64,000 bases of DNA from Anseranas semipalmata (taxonomy: Eukaryota; Chordata; Aves; Anseriformes; Anseranatidae): contig VXAA01005608.1 of the NCBI GenBank assembly GCA_013399115.1, positions 174,212-238,211 of the forward strand. The letters are read 5' to 3'. Within the stretch, counting starts at the first letter, position 1, and each line of letters starts with the position of its first letter. A program made the position numbers and the translations under genes. Shown one piece after another: positions 22,830 to 34,238 of this stretch. The notes beneath the pieces were generated by a model, which saw only the letters and a list, made by a program, of their open reading frames with translations, did not search any database and was not told where the DNA came from.

Positions 22830-23160
22830 CAGAATCACCGAATCTCAGAAGGGCTGAGGTGGGCAGGGACCTCTGGAGGGCACCTGCTCCAACCCCTGCT
22901 CCAGCAGGGCCACCCGGAGCAGGGTGCCCAGCACCACGTCCAGGCACTGCTGAAGATCTCCAAGGAGGAGACCCCACAGCCTCTCTGGGCAGCCTGTGCC
23001 AGGGCTCCGTCACCCGCACAGCACAGCAGTGCTGCCTGGTGCTCAGAGGGAGCCTCCTGGGCTCCAGCTTGTGCCCACTGCCTCTGGGCCTGGCACTGGG
23101 CACCGCTGGAAACAGCCTGGCTCCATTGTCTCTGCACCCTCCCTTCAGGTGTGTATAGAT
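22830..23160 (-). mobile_element. CR1 retrotransposon fragment, 3' end
   Basis: This is the minus-strand 3' part of a CR1 element. The 3' terminus (CAGAATCACCGAATCTCAGA) lies at the low coordinate, and the copy is 5' truncated just after GTGTATAGAT at 23151-23160. From 22840 to 23124 it is identical, base for base, to 50160-50444. The following 16 bases then differ at five positions, and homology ends by 23160. Translated on the minus strand, phrases such as RGSGHKLEPRRLPLSTRQ and VTEPWHRLPREAV identify the C-terminal part of CR1 ORF2. The frame is broken in the same two places as in the copy at 50.2 kb. Confidence 0.95.
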
Positions 23161-24691
23161 ACTATTTATACCCATTCTGCTGTAGTGGTGGAAACCTTGG
23201 TGCTGCCACACTGCAAACTGGATAGAAAAATTATAAGCAACTCTTTGGTGCCAGCAAAGCACAGGAGGCAGCACAGGAATGTCTGCAGCGAAGTGACTGT
23301 ACAAGGTGGCAACCACTCAGTTTTGCCAATATGGCCCATAAATGAGTAATCTTCATATATTCTTTTCAATATATGAAAGATATAGGGGCTGGTGAGCCCT
23401 AAGATTGTCCCTGAAGTAGCAGCATTTGAATTGTGTAGGACCTACAGAGACCCTTAGCCACAGCTGGACCCTGTGTGAAAACATGTCTAGACTACAAGAA
23501 AACATAATGTTTTAGAATGTCCTAGTTGGCCTGTTTTGGCTGTAATACTGGCAACTCAAAATTATGATGTGCCAAACGCAAATGACAGTCAGATATAAAA
23601 TCAAAATATTACAAAAACATTAGATAAAAGTTATTTTTCAACTGATACCTTTATTTGTACTTCTTGAAGTCATGGTTAAAAATACTTCCTGTTAGAACCT
23701 TGGTATTGCTGTTTTGAAGCATTTGTAGAACAAATATTAAGATTGGTCCGAACAACGTACGAACAGAAATGTCTGTGGGTAAAAGCACCAGGAAAGGTAA
23801 CAGAGCAAAGTCACAAAAAAACAAACTAACAAAAGTTTTGATAACCAGGGACATGAATGACAGCAATCAAACAGGTAAGCGCTAAGGGATGTGGTGGCCT
23901 GCACCAGGACCAGAAGGCCTGTGCCTGAGGAAGTCCGCAGGATGGATTAGCAGAAGACCTGCACTGTGACAACAGGAGGATGGCAGCGAGGTTGCACCAT
24001 GCTATACATGCCATTCCTCCACCTGCTACCCCAGTGGGGAAGACATAAAGACACCCACAGTAGGGAAACACAGGAAGTGTGCAGCAAACTAATGTTCATC
24101 TAGGCTAGAGTAAGCAAGATTCGGAAGTGAAAGGACAGCCCATAATAACATGCTTGACTCCCAGAGGACAGAAAAGATCTACCCCAAAAACAAGGCGTCA
24201 TCAGCAGTCAAGTAGAACTGAAGCAACGTGATGAGGACTTGGCAGGTGATGTCGCTTGTCCTCCAGGTGCACGCAACTGATCCTAGCTAGAGCATGGAGG
24301 TTGTGCGAGTGGGAACGAAACTGGTAAGAGCACAAGTGTGGGAGGAATCAGTTTTGTTTAAAACAGGTATCACCCTCCCCTTCCTCAATGTCTCACTGAG
24401 GTTTTCTGCATTAATTCCCTTGTCGTTATGTGTTATGATTAAAGCTGAGACTGTCAGAGAATCAGTAGGAGCTCAGAGTTGAAACTCGCAGAAAAACACA
24501 ACATACTGTGGAAAAATGCAGTAAGATCACAAGAACTAGCAGGCTATACTGCAAACAAAACATTTGAACATGCTAGTACATAAAAAGAGCAAGCGAGTGA
24601 TGGAGAAGCCCAGTGCTGTTTATTTTACCTAGTTAACAATTTTTAAAGGGCAACTTGCTCTATCAGAGAGAGACTTCTAGGAGCGTTTTCT

Positions 24692-24735
24692 AAAACAAAA
24701 AAAAAAAACAAAAAAAAAAAACAAAAAAAAAACAA
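24692..24735. repeat. (A)n C low-complexity tract
   Basis: Adenine runs of 9-12 bases are interrupted by single cytosines over 44 bases. It could be a decayed retroposon tail, but no LINE or SINE body is recognisable just upstream. Confidence 0.9.
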
Positions 24736-26370
24736 ATTCCCTGTTTTTACATGCCTTTCTGGTGCTCCAGGAGAGGCTCCATCCGCAGCATAAGTTAGAC
24801 TAGATTTGGGGTCTGAATGTTTTTAATATTTGTATAGAGCCGAGCTTTGGGAGAGTGGAAGGAATTTACAGTAATTGTGGCCAGGGACAGAATTACCAGA
24901 GGGACAGTGGGAACAGTACTGAACAGACCTGTCAGTGTTGGTGCTTTGCCATCGCATGGCTGCATGGGTTCTCACTCCACCACCACATCCACACATATCT
25001 GTACCACTGAGGGAAGGCAACGCTTTACCTGATTTCAGTAGGTGTTCAGAATTCCGTGAGTAACATAGTTTACAAGAAGTATTTTAGCCAAACATCAGGA
25101 AAGGAAAGGAAAAAGGAAAAACTGAAAGGAATGGGGCAATCTTGTAGGAGAGACAATAATAATAATGCAGGCGCATCTACAGGGGTATAGAAGTTTCTCT
25201 GTAATGCTACTATAGCTATTCCCACATGGGAATAATCTGATACCGAAAACAGTGTACCAGCACTGAAATCAAACTGTATTTTGCACTGTTTTCAAAAGAC
25301 TTTGTCGCGGCAGTGCAGCAGAGTGCCAGCTTCTGAATGCTGGTTGCTCTTCAAGCACCAGTTGCTGTTTTCTGGGATTTATGACTGAAAGGATTAAAAA
25401 ACAAAGAAAACTAAAATAGATCTCCAAAGGATATTAATAGCTCCTTCAAGCTCTGTCACATTCCAGATCTTATTATTACAGAAAAGATATTCCTAAGGTA
25501 ATAGATACAGCTTCCTCAATTTAAACAGTTTTTCCAAAGACTAAATTCTAACTTTTTATACAAATATCTAATATGTCAAACACAAACCCCCATGCAAATG
25601 ATAACTGCGTGGTCATTTGCCCCATTTTGCACGTATACTTAAAGGACAGCTGAAAATTTGGGTCATTTTAAATGGCTGTGCATGCCAGTGTTGTGCAAAC
25701 ACAGGGCTAATGCCCTGGAAACATTCAATGCCCAACGGCAGCAGCAGGAACTGCGGGTTCTCAGCACTTGGCAGAACTGAGCCCTTCCTACATAGGGGTA
25801 TAACCATGCTCACGTGCCCATGGAGAGGTGTTGAATAAAATGCAGATGTGGACAATAATTTCCTTTTCATCTGCACATTCTATGCGATGATACTGCTGAC
25901 TATAGTTTTAACATTATAAATTAAAAATTGATAGTTCATTTTCTCATAGTTCCTTTATTTCCTAAGTATTCTGATCCTTAGCAAATGAAGAAAACACGTT
26001 TCCACAAAGCCAGAAGACAAATCATTATATTAACTATCACGCTTAGAGAAGATAAGAAGTTTTATCTGTTTATATCACAGCCATGAAAAGGTCCAAGAAG
26101 TATGTTAATTAATAGCGACAATAAAAAATAAATCCTGCAGTCATGTGTTCCATTCAATCATTTACAACATATATTTTTAAAATGAACAAAACACATTGGC
26201 TGTTTGCTGGGGAATTATTTTAAGGTCCTGGTGTCCCTTAGAATCTCTTCTCACGTCTTTAGATGTCTGCCTTTCACTCTCTCGGACTGAAATGTCTAGA
26301 CATCCAAATTAAGGAGTGACCAATCACCGACAAACTGATCCCTCTGCGCACAAGGTCAGCGCTGCAGAGG

Positions 26371-26391
26371 CACACACGCACACACACACAC
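26371..26391. repeat. (CA)n microsatellite with one CG interruption
   Basis: About ten CA units with one G interruption at 26378 lie in otherwise unique sequence. Confidence 0.9.
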
Positions 26392-27821
26392 TTGCAGCAT
26401 GCACTGTGCAGGAGACCTTTATTTGTGCACAAAAATATTGATGTTGCTAAGTGATACGCAGGCGGTCACCAGCCCCAAGTCTTTGTGTTTGTTTATTACT
26501 GTGTCTTCTTTCTCAAGTAAACAATGCAACAGTGATGCAGGGATAGAGAACCCTGCTAAATTAAAACAGCTATGGGAACTAATTTATTATGTCTGTATGA
26601 TATCAACCTATGACTTTTTTTTCCTTATTTTGTTCCATTAAATCAGAAGGAAAAAATTTATGAGGAACTTGAAAACACACATGTCCTGTATAGTCCCAAT
26701 CATCCTGCTTACCTTCCATTAAAACCGATTTATTTGCAAAGGTCCCTCTGCATCTTAAGCATGCCGGAAACAGATTCAAGCAAATTTTTTTTGAAGTTAA
26801 AATAATGGTTCTGGATTAAATTTATATATCTAGTCAATTGGAATAAGAGGCAACCTGAAAATAGTATCTCGTGACAGCACATTTTAAGTATGGATTCACT
26901 TTGCTTATCTAAAAATTCAATCCAGTTCTAGAATCCAAGTTCCTATTAAAAAAAATCTTAAACTGACAAACAAACAAAAAGCTGCTCAATTCCATCAGCA
27001 TTTTTGAGTCATCAAAAACTGTATCAAAAAGATCCCATGGAGCCCCTCAAAGGCAGTTCCCCAGAAGGTCACTACCCTGCCTGCAAGCATGCTGTGAGGA
27101 AATCAGCCAGGTCTGCTCCAGGAAGCTTCCTGATTTCCATGAATTTTTGCTACTGTCAACATGGCAGACCATTTGGCTGCAAATCCTTTTTCCAACAGTA
27201 AGATGTTTCATCAGGCACTTTTTGCTAGCTCTATTCAAAGAGCTTTGCCATGCCGTAACGGCGACCACTGGAGCGAGACCACCCTACCCCTTACAAACAC
27301 ATACCGCTTCTGACACCTAGAGCTAGCTACTTGCGCAGAACGTATTGGTAGGAAAATAGTAAGTGTATTTTGACTTTATTGGATTTCATTTTATCAGCTA
27401 GATACAAAGATGACCACCAATCTCAGCTGGCAAGCCCAGGTGAAGAACATTTCAGAACCTTTTATACCCTACCTGAACAGCAAAAGCCAGCACAATAATA
27501 TAAAGATGAAAATGAACAGTAATTCATGTAACTTGTTTTTGGTTTCCCTCTAGGTTACTACAAGTCATGTAACAAATCACCAGACAAGCATAAACTTTTC
27601 TTTTTAATTGTCATATACATACAAGCTCCTCCCAAATTCTGTTTCTTTCTCTACCACTGAAACAACAAGGAGTTTGCAAAACAGATGTTCTGCCAAGTGA
27701 CTCCATTTTACAAGTCCTGATCCATAACCATGCCCAAAGCAGCACTGCTCCAGACTGTCTTCTGTTCAGCAGGCCGGATCAGACATGGCAGGAAACTGAA
27801 GGGACAGGACAGCTCGGTCTT

Positions 27822-27898
27822 CTCCTTGCTGCCGCAGTGATTTGCTGGATGAGCCACTGGCCCTGTCTGCCTCAGTTTGTCCATCTGTACAACATTGT
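27822..27898 (+). mobile_element. MIR-like SINE relic
   Basis: The phrase CTGTCTGCCTCAGTTTGTCC followed by ATCTGTACAA closely follows the MIR core 'ctctgtgcctcagtttcctcatctgtaaaa'. The preceding GCCGCAGTGATTTGCTGGATG can be placed on 'gccacttactagctgtgtg'. The order and spacing fit a plus-strand MIR fragment, a family predating the split of birds and mammals. Confidence 0.5.
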
Positions 27899-28194
27899 GT
27901 TGCCACCTTCCAAGCAAAAACAATGCTTTAACCCCCAAAGAGCAAAGGCTGATCAAGAGGTGGAAGCATTAGGCCTTCTGTACCGCATCCATATGTCCAT
28001 TAAAACATTCTTTCTGCAGGTGTACTCTGGACAAATACCTTAGTTGTGGGTGGGGAAAGAAGAGGGAAACAAGGACATAAATAGAAGTTTCTCCCCAGAA
28101 AAGTTCCATGATAATTTAAAATATTCTTTTCTAGCAGGATTCTATTTGCAGCAAGAACGAGAGACTTTAGACAAAGGGACTTAACAGTAACAGC

Positions 28195-29930
28195 ACTACT
28201 TTGAAGGACCTACTTGCCTTCAACTACAATGTCAGCTGGGAGGCAATTCAACACTGATGATGGGTTGTGGGACCCCAAGTGCCCTGAGTTGGAGGACTGT
28301 GAGTGCAGTAACAATAAATTCCCAGCCAACCTCAAACTCGTGTGGGACTTGCTGCTCCAGCTGGATGCATACAAGTCTATGGGGCCCGATGGGATTCATC
28401 CCAGGGTGCTCAGAGAACTGGCTGATGTCAACGCAAGACCTCTCTCAATTATTCTTCAATGGTCTTGGGTATCTGGAGAGGTCCCAATTGACTGAAAGCT
28501 GGCAAATGTTGTGCCAATTTTTAAGAAGGGCAAGAAAGAAGAACCTGGTAATTACAGGCCTGTCAGTCTCACTTCAGTGCCTGGTAAAATTATGGAGAAA
28601 ATTATCCTGGGAGTTATTGAAAAACACCTGAAAGACACGGTCATCGGTCACAGCCAACATGGGTTCACGAGGGGAAGGTCCTGTTTAATGAACTTAATTT
28701 CATTTTATGACAAGGTTACCCATCTAGTTGACCAAGGTAAGCCAGCTGATGTAATCTTTCTGGATTTCAGTCACGACTGTGATACTATTTCTCATGGTAT
28801 CCTTCTGGACAAAATGTCTAGCATACAGCTAGATAAATGCATAATACAATAGGTGAATAATTGGCTGATGGGTCAGGCTGAAATGGTTATTGTCAATGGG
28901 GTTACATCAGGCTGGCGGCCAGTCACTACTGGGGTTCCCCAGGGCTCCATTTTAGGGCTGGTTCTCTTCAATGTTTTCATAATTGACTTAGATGTAGGAC
29001 TTGGAGGTATACTGAGTAAGCTTGTGGATGACATTAAATTGGGAGGAGCCATTGACTCCCTCGAGGTAGTCAAGAGGCCTTGCAACCCCCTCAAGGGTAG
29101 AGAGGATCTTGACAAATTAGAGAGTTGGGCAATCACCAAGAATATGAATTTACAAGAGCAAGTGCTGGATTCTGCACCTGGGAAGGGGCAACCCTGACTA
29201 TACGTACAGAGTGGGGGACGAGAGGCTGGACAGCAGCCCCGCTGAGAGGGATCTGGGGGTTCTGCTTGATGGCAAGTTGAATGTGAGCCAGCAGCGTGCC
29301 CTGGCAGCCGGGAGGGCCAACCGCACCCTGGGTGCATCAGGTACGGCATTGCTAGCCGGTCGAGGGGAGTGATTGTCCCGCTCTGCTCTGCCTGGTGCCG
29401 CCTCACCTCGAGTGCTGTGTGCAGTTTTGGGTGTCACAATATAAGAAGGACATAAAGCTATTAGAGAGTGTCCAAAGGAGGGCTATGAAGACGGTGAAGG
29501 GTCTGGAGGGGAAGACGTATGAGGAGCGGCTGAGGTCACTTGGTTTGTTCAGCCCAGAGAAGAGGAGGCTGAGGGGAGGCCTCATGGCGGCCTGCAGCTT
29601 CCTCACGAGGGGAGCGGAGGGGCAGGCGCTGATCTCTGCTCTCTGGTGACAGCGACAGGACCCGAGGGAACAGCATGGAGCTGTGACAGGGGAGGGTCAG
29701 GCTGGGTGTTAGGAAAAGGTTCTTCACCCAGAGGGTGGTGGGGCACTGGAACAGGCTCCCCAGGGCAGTGGTCACGGCACCGAGCCTGCCGGAGTTCAAG
29801 AAGCATTTGGACAATGCTCTCAGACATACGGTCTGATTTTTGGGTGGTCCTGTGTGGAGCCAGGAGTTGGACTCAATGATCCTTGTAGGTCCTTTCCAAC
29901 TCAGGATGTTCTGTGATTCTACAATTCACC
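28195..29930 (+). mobile_element. CR1 retrotransposon, 5'-truncated, with reverse transcriptase remnant
   Basis: This is the longest mobile element in the window, about 1.7 kb on the plus strand. It contains most of the CR1 ORF2 reverse transcriptase (28214-29197, listed separately) and then, after a shift of reading phase between about 29197 and 29217, the C-terminal region ([18 protein letters not shown] and onward, 29217-29880 in several frames). It ends with the CR1 3' terminus TTCTGTGATTCTACAATTC at 29910-29928. The endonuclease domain and 5' region are missing, the usual result of incomplete reverse transcription. CR1 does not make long target-site duplications and none is visible. The 3' 450 bases match the minus-strand copy at 2486-2930 with roughly 3 percent difference by eye. 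The element is dead: it has two in-frame stops and at least one frameshift. Confidence 0.95.
28214..29197 (+). pseudogene. CR1 ORF2 reverse transcriptase domain, inactivated
   Basis: One reading phase runs through the fingers and palm of a non-LTR reverse transcriptase, the enzyme that copies LINE RNA at a nicked chromosomal target. Visible motifs in order are [16 protein letters not shown] (about 28370-28417), NYRPVSLTS, HGFTRGRS, the first catalytic aspartate in FLDFS (28757-28771), GVPQGSILG and LVDDIKLGG (29021-29047). The last is the catalytic motif, normally FADD in CR1. Both aspartates remain, but the two preceding residues read LV. Two nonsense changes interrupt it: TGA at 28493-28495, where the family has tryptophan (DWKLANV), and TAG at 28850-28852, just before VNNWLMG. 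The phase is lost after 29197. The apurinic endonuclease domain is absent. It cannot make an active enzyme. Confidence 0.92.
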
Positions 29931-32479
29931 CTGTGAAGAGCACATAGCTACATCACCCAGGAACTTACTTATTTTACTTCTTCCTCTTTCCTTAAAAAGC
30001 CCTTTACATTTCACTAAAATCCTAATTGTCCTACCGAAAGTTCATGCTTCTGATTTTGTAGAAGAGAAAGTTTAGTCACAAATAAACCTTGGAGGGTGGA
30101 AAAATGACGAGGAAGAAAATATCAAGCCAGACAAGTATGACTGGAAACTCAGATGTAAAGAATTCAAATGTTCCAAAAGATGTCTCGATAGGTATATTCC
30201 CACCTCATTCCAAGCAAATAAGATTAGTGCGTATTACTGAGAATTCTATGCCTCAGAAGAAGGCTCTAATTATATTTCACACTGCTCTGAAGATTCCTGT
30301 AATATACACACATCTTTAATGTGGAATTTTATACCCTATTTATAGCATATAGGCTCTTTTTGATATTATTACTTTTCTATGAAAGTTCCTTTGAAGTCAG
30401 GTAATTACCTTAAGCGAAATATTTAGCCTGTTGTGAGAATTGAACTATGAGATTTGTGTAGAACAAATAAGTCATCATGTAGCACACCATAAAGGTTTCA
30501 GAGCCACAAGTGCAGATGGAAACATTAATTACAAAGACAAAGCCAAGAATGCATTTAGTCATTTAAAGTGAGTGATCATATACATCTGTATAGTACTATG
30601 TCTTACTTCAAGCAAGCCACTAAAAACGATGTGAGCTACATGCTAAAGAGCGTAAAACTATTTCATTACTAATTACTCTCCTTAGTAAACCCATGGCTGT
30701 AGGTTACCACAGACCTGTCCAGAGTCAGGGTATAACTGTGAAGAGGTCAGAAGGAGCCACTAAAATGGCTAATAATGATCTGCAGTAACTTCTCCCTAAC
30801 CAGAAATGTCAAATCATTAAAGACTTGTAAGTCTGGATTCTTCCCATGCTAGAAGAAAATGCGTGTCTTTCTCTGCAAAGCTATGAATCCCTTTAGTGGG
30901 ATATACGACCTATGGCTACCATACATCAAGACACAAAGTTATATCATTGTTATATATTGCTTTCTGATCTAGGACTGATCCATGACCATTTTGTGTCTGA
31001 CCTGTAGCATTTTCAAGACTTGCAGTGAGAAGTCACTGGCAGGTCCCCTCTTCACCTCCTCAGACACAGTTCCTTAAAGTTACCTGAAAGTACAGAATAC
31101 TAGAACACCACACCATATGGATCTTCAATTTGTTACACAAATATTATCCCTTATACGTAATACATAATATAATATGTGAAACCAAAACTTCAAGATGCAA
31201 CTGAGATGCAAAGATGCACACAAACGCACAAAAGGTGAGACCGCCAGTGCAGGACCAGAAAACCAATTCATTATCATTTTTCATAGATGGAAAAAATTCA
31301 CCTAGTTTACTGCATCCAGACAGGTTTTCCCAACTGCATGCACTTCAATAATCTGAGAAATGAAACTGCTGTTTCTATAATATTTTTTTGCCTAAGCAAA
31401 ACTCTAACTTCTTATTAAGAATGCTTAATAAAACCAACACATTAGAAACAGTCAGCAGGGAGTGTTGCAATTAGATGCTTGCACAGTGCTTTCCTCTGTG
31501 CCTACATGCAAATATTTTTCACCTTATACAGACTTTCAGAAACTTCATCATTTTACTGCAGTAAGACAGACCTCTCCCTTTTTCTTCATTGAGATGTTAA
31601 GCCATAAATTGAATATCACCATTACTTTATGGAATAAAACAAAATTACTTCATAAATTGCCTAAAATTTTCCTGAAGTGTTTGGTTTTGTTCTGTTTTGT
31701 TTTCCTCCTGTGTGGGAACTCATTCCAGCCTAGCTGAAGACACTGATACTGCAGTTTCATCTATCCAAAATTAGGGGAGAAGCAGAGACTAGAACTAAAA
31801 AGGCAGATTAGATATGGGAAGCATCAATAAGGAGGTAAAAAGATGGAAGAACCACATCTAAGATGACTGAAGTATCTACATGGATTATATGAAACACTGT
31901 CCTTCAGAGAATATCAAGATACTGTTGAATATGTTCTTTTCTGTGGGAAAAAAAAAAAAAAAAGTATTTGGACTAATAAGGGCAATCACAGGGAAGACAG
32001 GCTTAGAAGTCATCTCTACTGAGTTTGTCAGATGTGAAATTCAGTCCGATGGCTGCAGGAGTCTACATATAAGCCAAAGTCTACAGAGCGCTGCATGCTT
32101 TCAGCATAATTCACTCCATCCCAGTTAATGACACTAGGTGGCTTATAGCAGGCAGTCCTCCATCTTGTAAAATTGGCTGCAAATATCCCTGTAACAAAGT
32201 CTGCAGTTCTCTAGCTTCACCCTCTTCCGTCTTGGAGTAACCTACTGAAGGGACTAGAGCAAATACGTGAAAGAAACCCAACCAGCTGGAGGAAGCTTTA
32301 GGAGAAACCGTGACCGTCTCATCTGACCCCAGGGACAATACAGGACAAAGTCTTTTCCTAAACTAATCCAACAGCTCTGGTTGAGCATAAAGTTTTTTTT
32401 TTTTCTGTACATAAACCTTTTACATAAATGTTCAGCCTCTCTGTAAAGCCTTCCAGCCGGAGCCTGATGATGTTTTGCA

Positions 32480-33169
32480 TCATCTGGTAGCTTCTGAAGC
32501 GTGGCTGTCTGACAAGGGAGGCTTCCATATTGTCCGAGTTTTTGTTCCCCATTGCTGTATCCTCATCTGGGAGCACAGCGAAATGCCCCTACCAGAAGTG
32601 AGTATGCAAACAGAAAAATGTTGCAAAAATATCCAGCGTGAATGAAAGCCACGCCTATCACTTAGGTCTGTCCAAGTCTGTCTTTTTGCTGTATTTACAT
32701 CCCAACACTCCAGGTTTGTTGCATTATTAACTGCAAATTGGCTTGTGGGAGTCTCTTCCACATTCATTATGGTCTTTACAAAGATACTCCTTGCAAATGC
32801 CTTTAGGTCACGTTTAAAACTGTGGTGCGAACGCTGCCAGACACCACGTTTGTGGAAGAGCTCCTTGCAGGATGGTGCGTGATGTCCGCCTCCGAAGCGA
32901 GGCCTTCCCCGCCCAGCAGCCGCCGCGTCTCCTCCCAGCCACGGCCAATCCCCACGAGATGGCATGGCACCACTTAATCTGACTTTAACCTCAGATTTTA
33001 AATCATTACTCCTTAACTGATGCAAAAGCCTGCCAGCACACTGCGACGCAACGCATCTCTCACGATCCTTGGCTCTCCCGGCACGGCCTCGCAGTTTTCC
33101 CTGACTTAAAATATGTCCTGTCTCTGCTGGCTGGCAGCAGAGCACTGCTTCGTTACGGCTCTTCTGCAA
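32480..33169 (-). other. 229-codon open frame of unknown status
   Basis: This is the longest open frame in the window. It starts MQKSRNEAVLCCQPAETG, has an alanine/glycine/arginine-rich middle (GGDAAAAGRGRPRFGGG) where the DNA is GC-rich, and then a more ordinary segment (about residues 115-190) with SFKRDLKAFARSIFVKTIM and WTDLSDRRGF. I recognise no domain, signal peptide or transmembrane helix. A rough estimate with uniform base use gives on the order of 0.1 chance frames this long in 64 kb, and GC-rich sequence raises that. It may be a chance frame, or part of a lineage-specific transcript. Confidence 0.15.
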
Positions 33170-34212
33170 ACCAAAGTTGCAGTGACCTGAAAATAAAGAT
33201 TGTTTGAGGTCGTGTGACCTACCTGAAACACCACGCAGGCAGTGAAATGTCGAAATGGGAAGGAGTTGGGAAAAAAATAAAAATCAAGATATAGATGAAG
33301 ATGATGTTTTGGTTTTGTTTGAAGCTTTTTCAGCTCTTATGGTTGTCAATGGCAGGATTATTTTGGTTTAAATCAGTCTTAAAACAGACTTTAACAGACT
33401 TCACGTGTATCTATTAGGAAGGAATTTAACCTGAAGTGGACGATGAACACTGCGTTACTCAATCCAATTCCTCCATTACACAGAACCTCCATTACCAAAA
33501 GAAGAAAGAAACGACGTTTCTGGTAGCTCAGAGTCAGAGAGAAAGTCAGAGAGAAAAAGCAATCTTTTGCCAAAAGCTGAACAAAGGCAGGCCTTCCCTT
33601 TCTTTTCACTCTTCTCGTGGCTTCCACCTCGCCGTCTGCCCGAGCTGGTATTTCAGCTCCCAGCCCAGGAGCATCCTGCGCAGAGGCTCACGCGGTGCCG
33701 GATGCGTCCTTGCCTGTCCGTGGCCGGGGAGAAAGCAGTGAAGTTGAGCAGCAAAGCGACAAGAGAGGCAGCAGCCTCCGGCAGCCATGGGAACAATAAT
33801 TCCTATGGACTAGAGGCTGAAATCTCAGAGGGAAATAATGCCAACCGCGGCAGCCAGGTCAGAGAGGGGGACCCCAATGGCACTGGCATGAGTTTTAAGG
33901 CAAAATGTTACTGTAGACATGCACGGACCTGACTTTCCCATCCTCTGAAGGGCCATAATAATGACAGCCACATACCTGCAAGAGGTAATAAAGCAAAGCA
34001 GGAATTTTGCCTGCTCAAAACGTAAACATCAAAACAGATGGCGCAGTTATGTTAATCAGTTAATGTTCGCAGAGCGCTTTGAAGATGCAAAGCACTATGA
34101 AGGTACTAAATACTTACAGTCTTGTCTAGACATCATCAAGCTCATTTTGAGATTGCAACCTTTTCAGGCCAAACAGTGCCTCTCTGTGTATGTTTGCACT
34201 GCACTTTCTTAG

Positions 34213-34238
34213 GTATATATATATATATCTATATATAC
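34213..34238. repeat. (TA)n microsatellite
   Basis: GTATATATATATATATCTATATATAC is an AT-repeat with a single C interruption. It is largely self-complementary and so could extrude as a cruciform. Confidence 0.92.

Larger units (their letters stand above)
23161..28194. other. A/T-rich single-copy noncoding sequence
   Basis: I see no recognised coding exon. Items inside are an A/C-rich run (24692-24735), a CA microsatellite (26371-26391) and a MIR-like relic (27822-27898), each listed. Open frames reach only 87 codons and have no recognisable motifs. Confidence 0.6.

Noticed and set aside
22729..23316. 195-codon minus-strand frame as a host gene
   Set aside because: Its middle is CR1 ORF2 C-terminal sequence read through to the element's 3' end. 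The outer parts are flanking DNA.
24692..24735. Retroposon tail
   Set aside because: No element body or target-site duplication could be identified.
28873..29406. 177-codon minus-strand frame
   Set aside because: It is the antisense of the plus-strand CR1 reverse transcriptase and C-terminal region.
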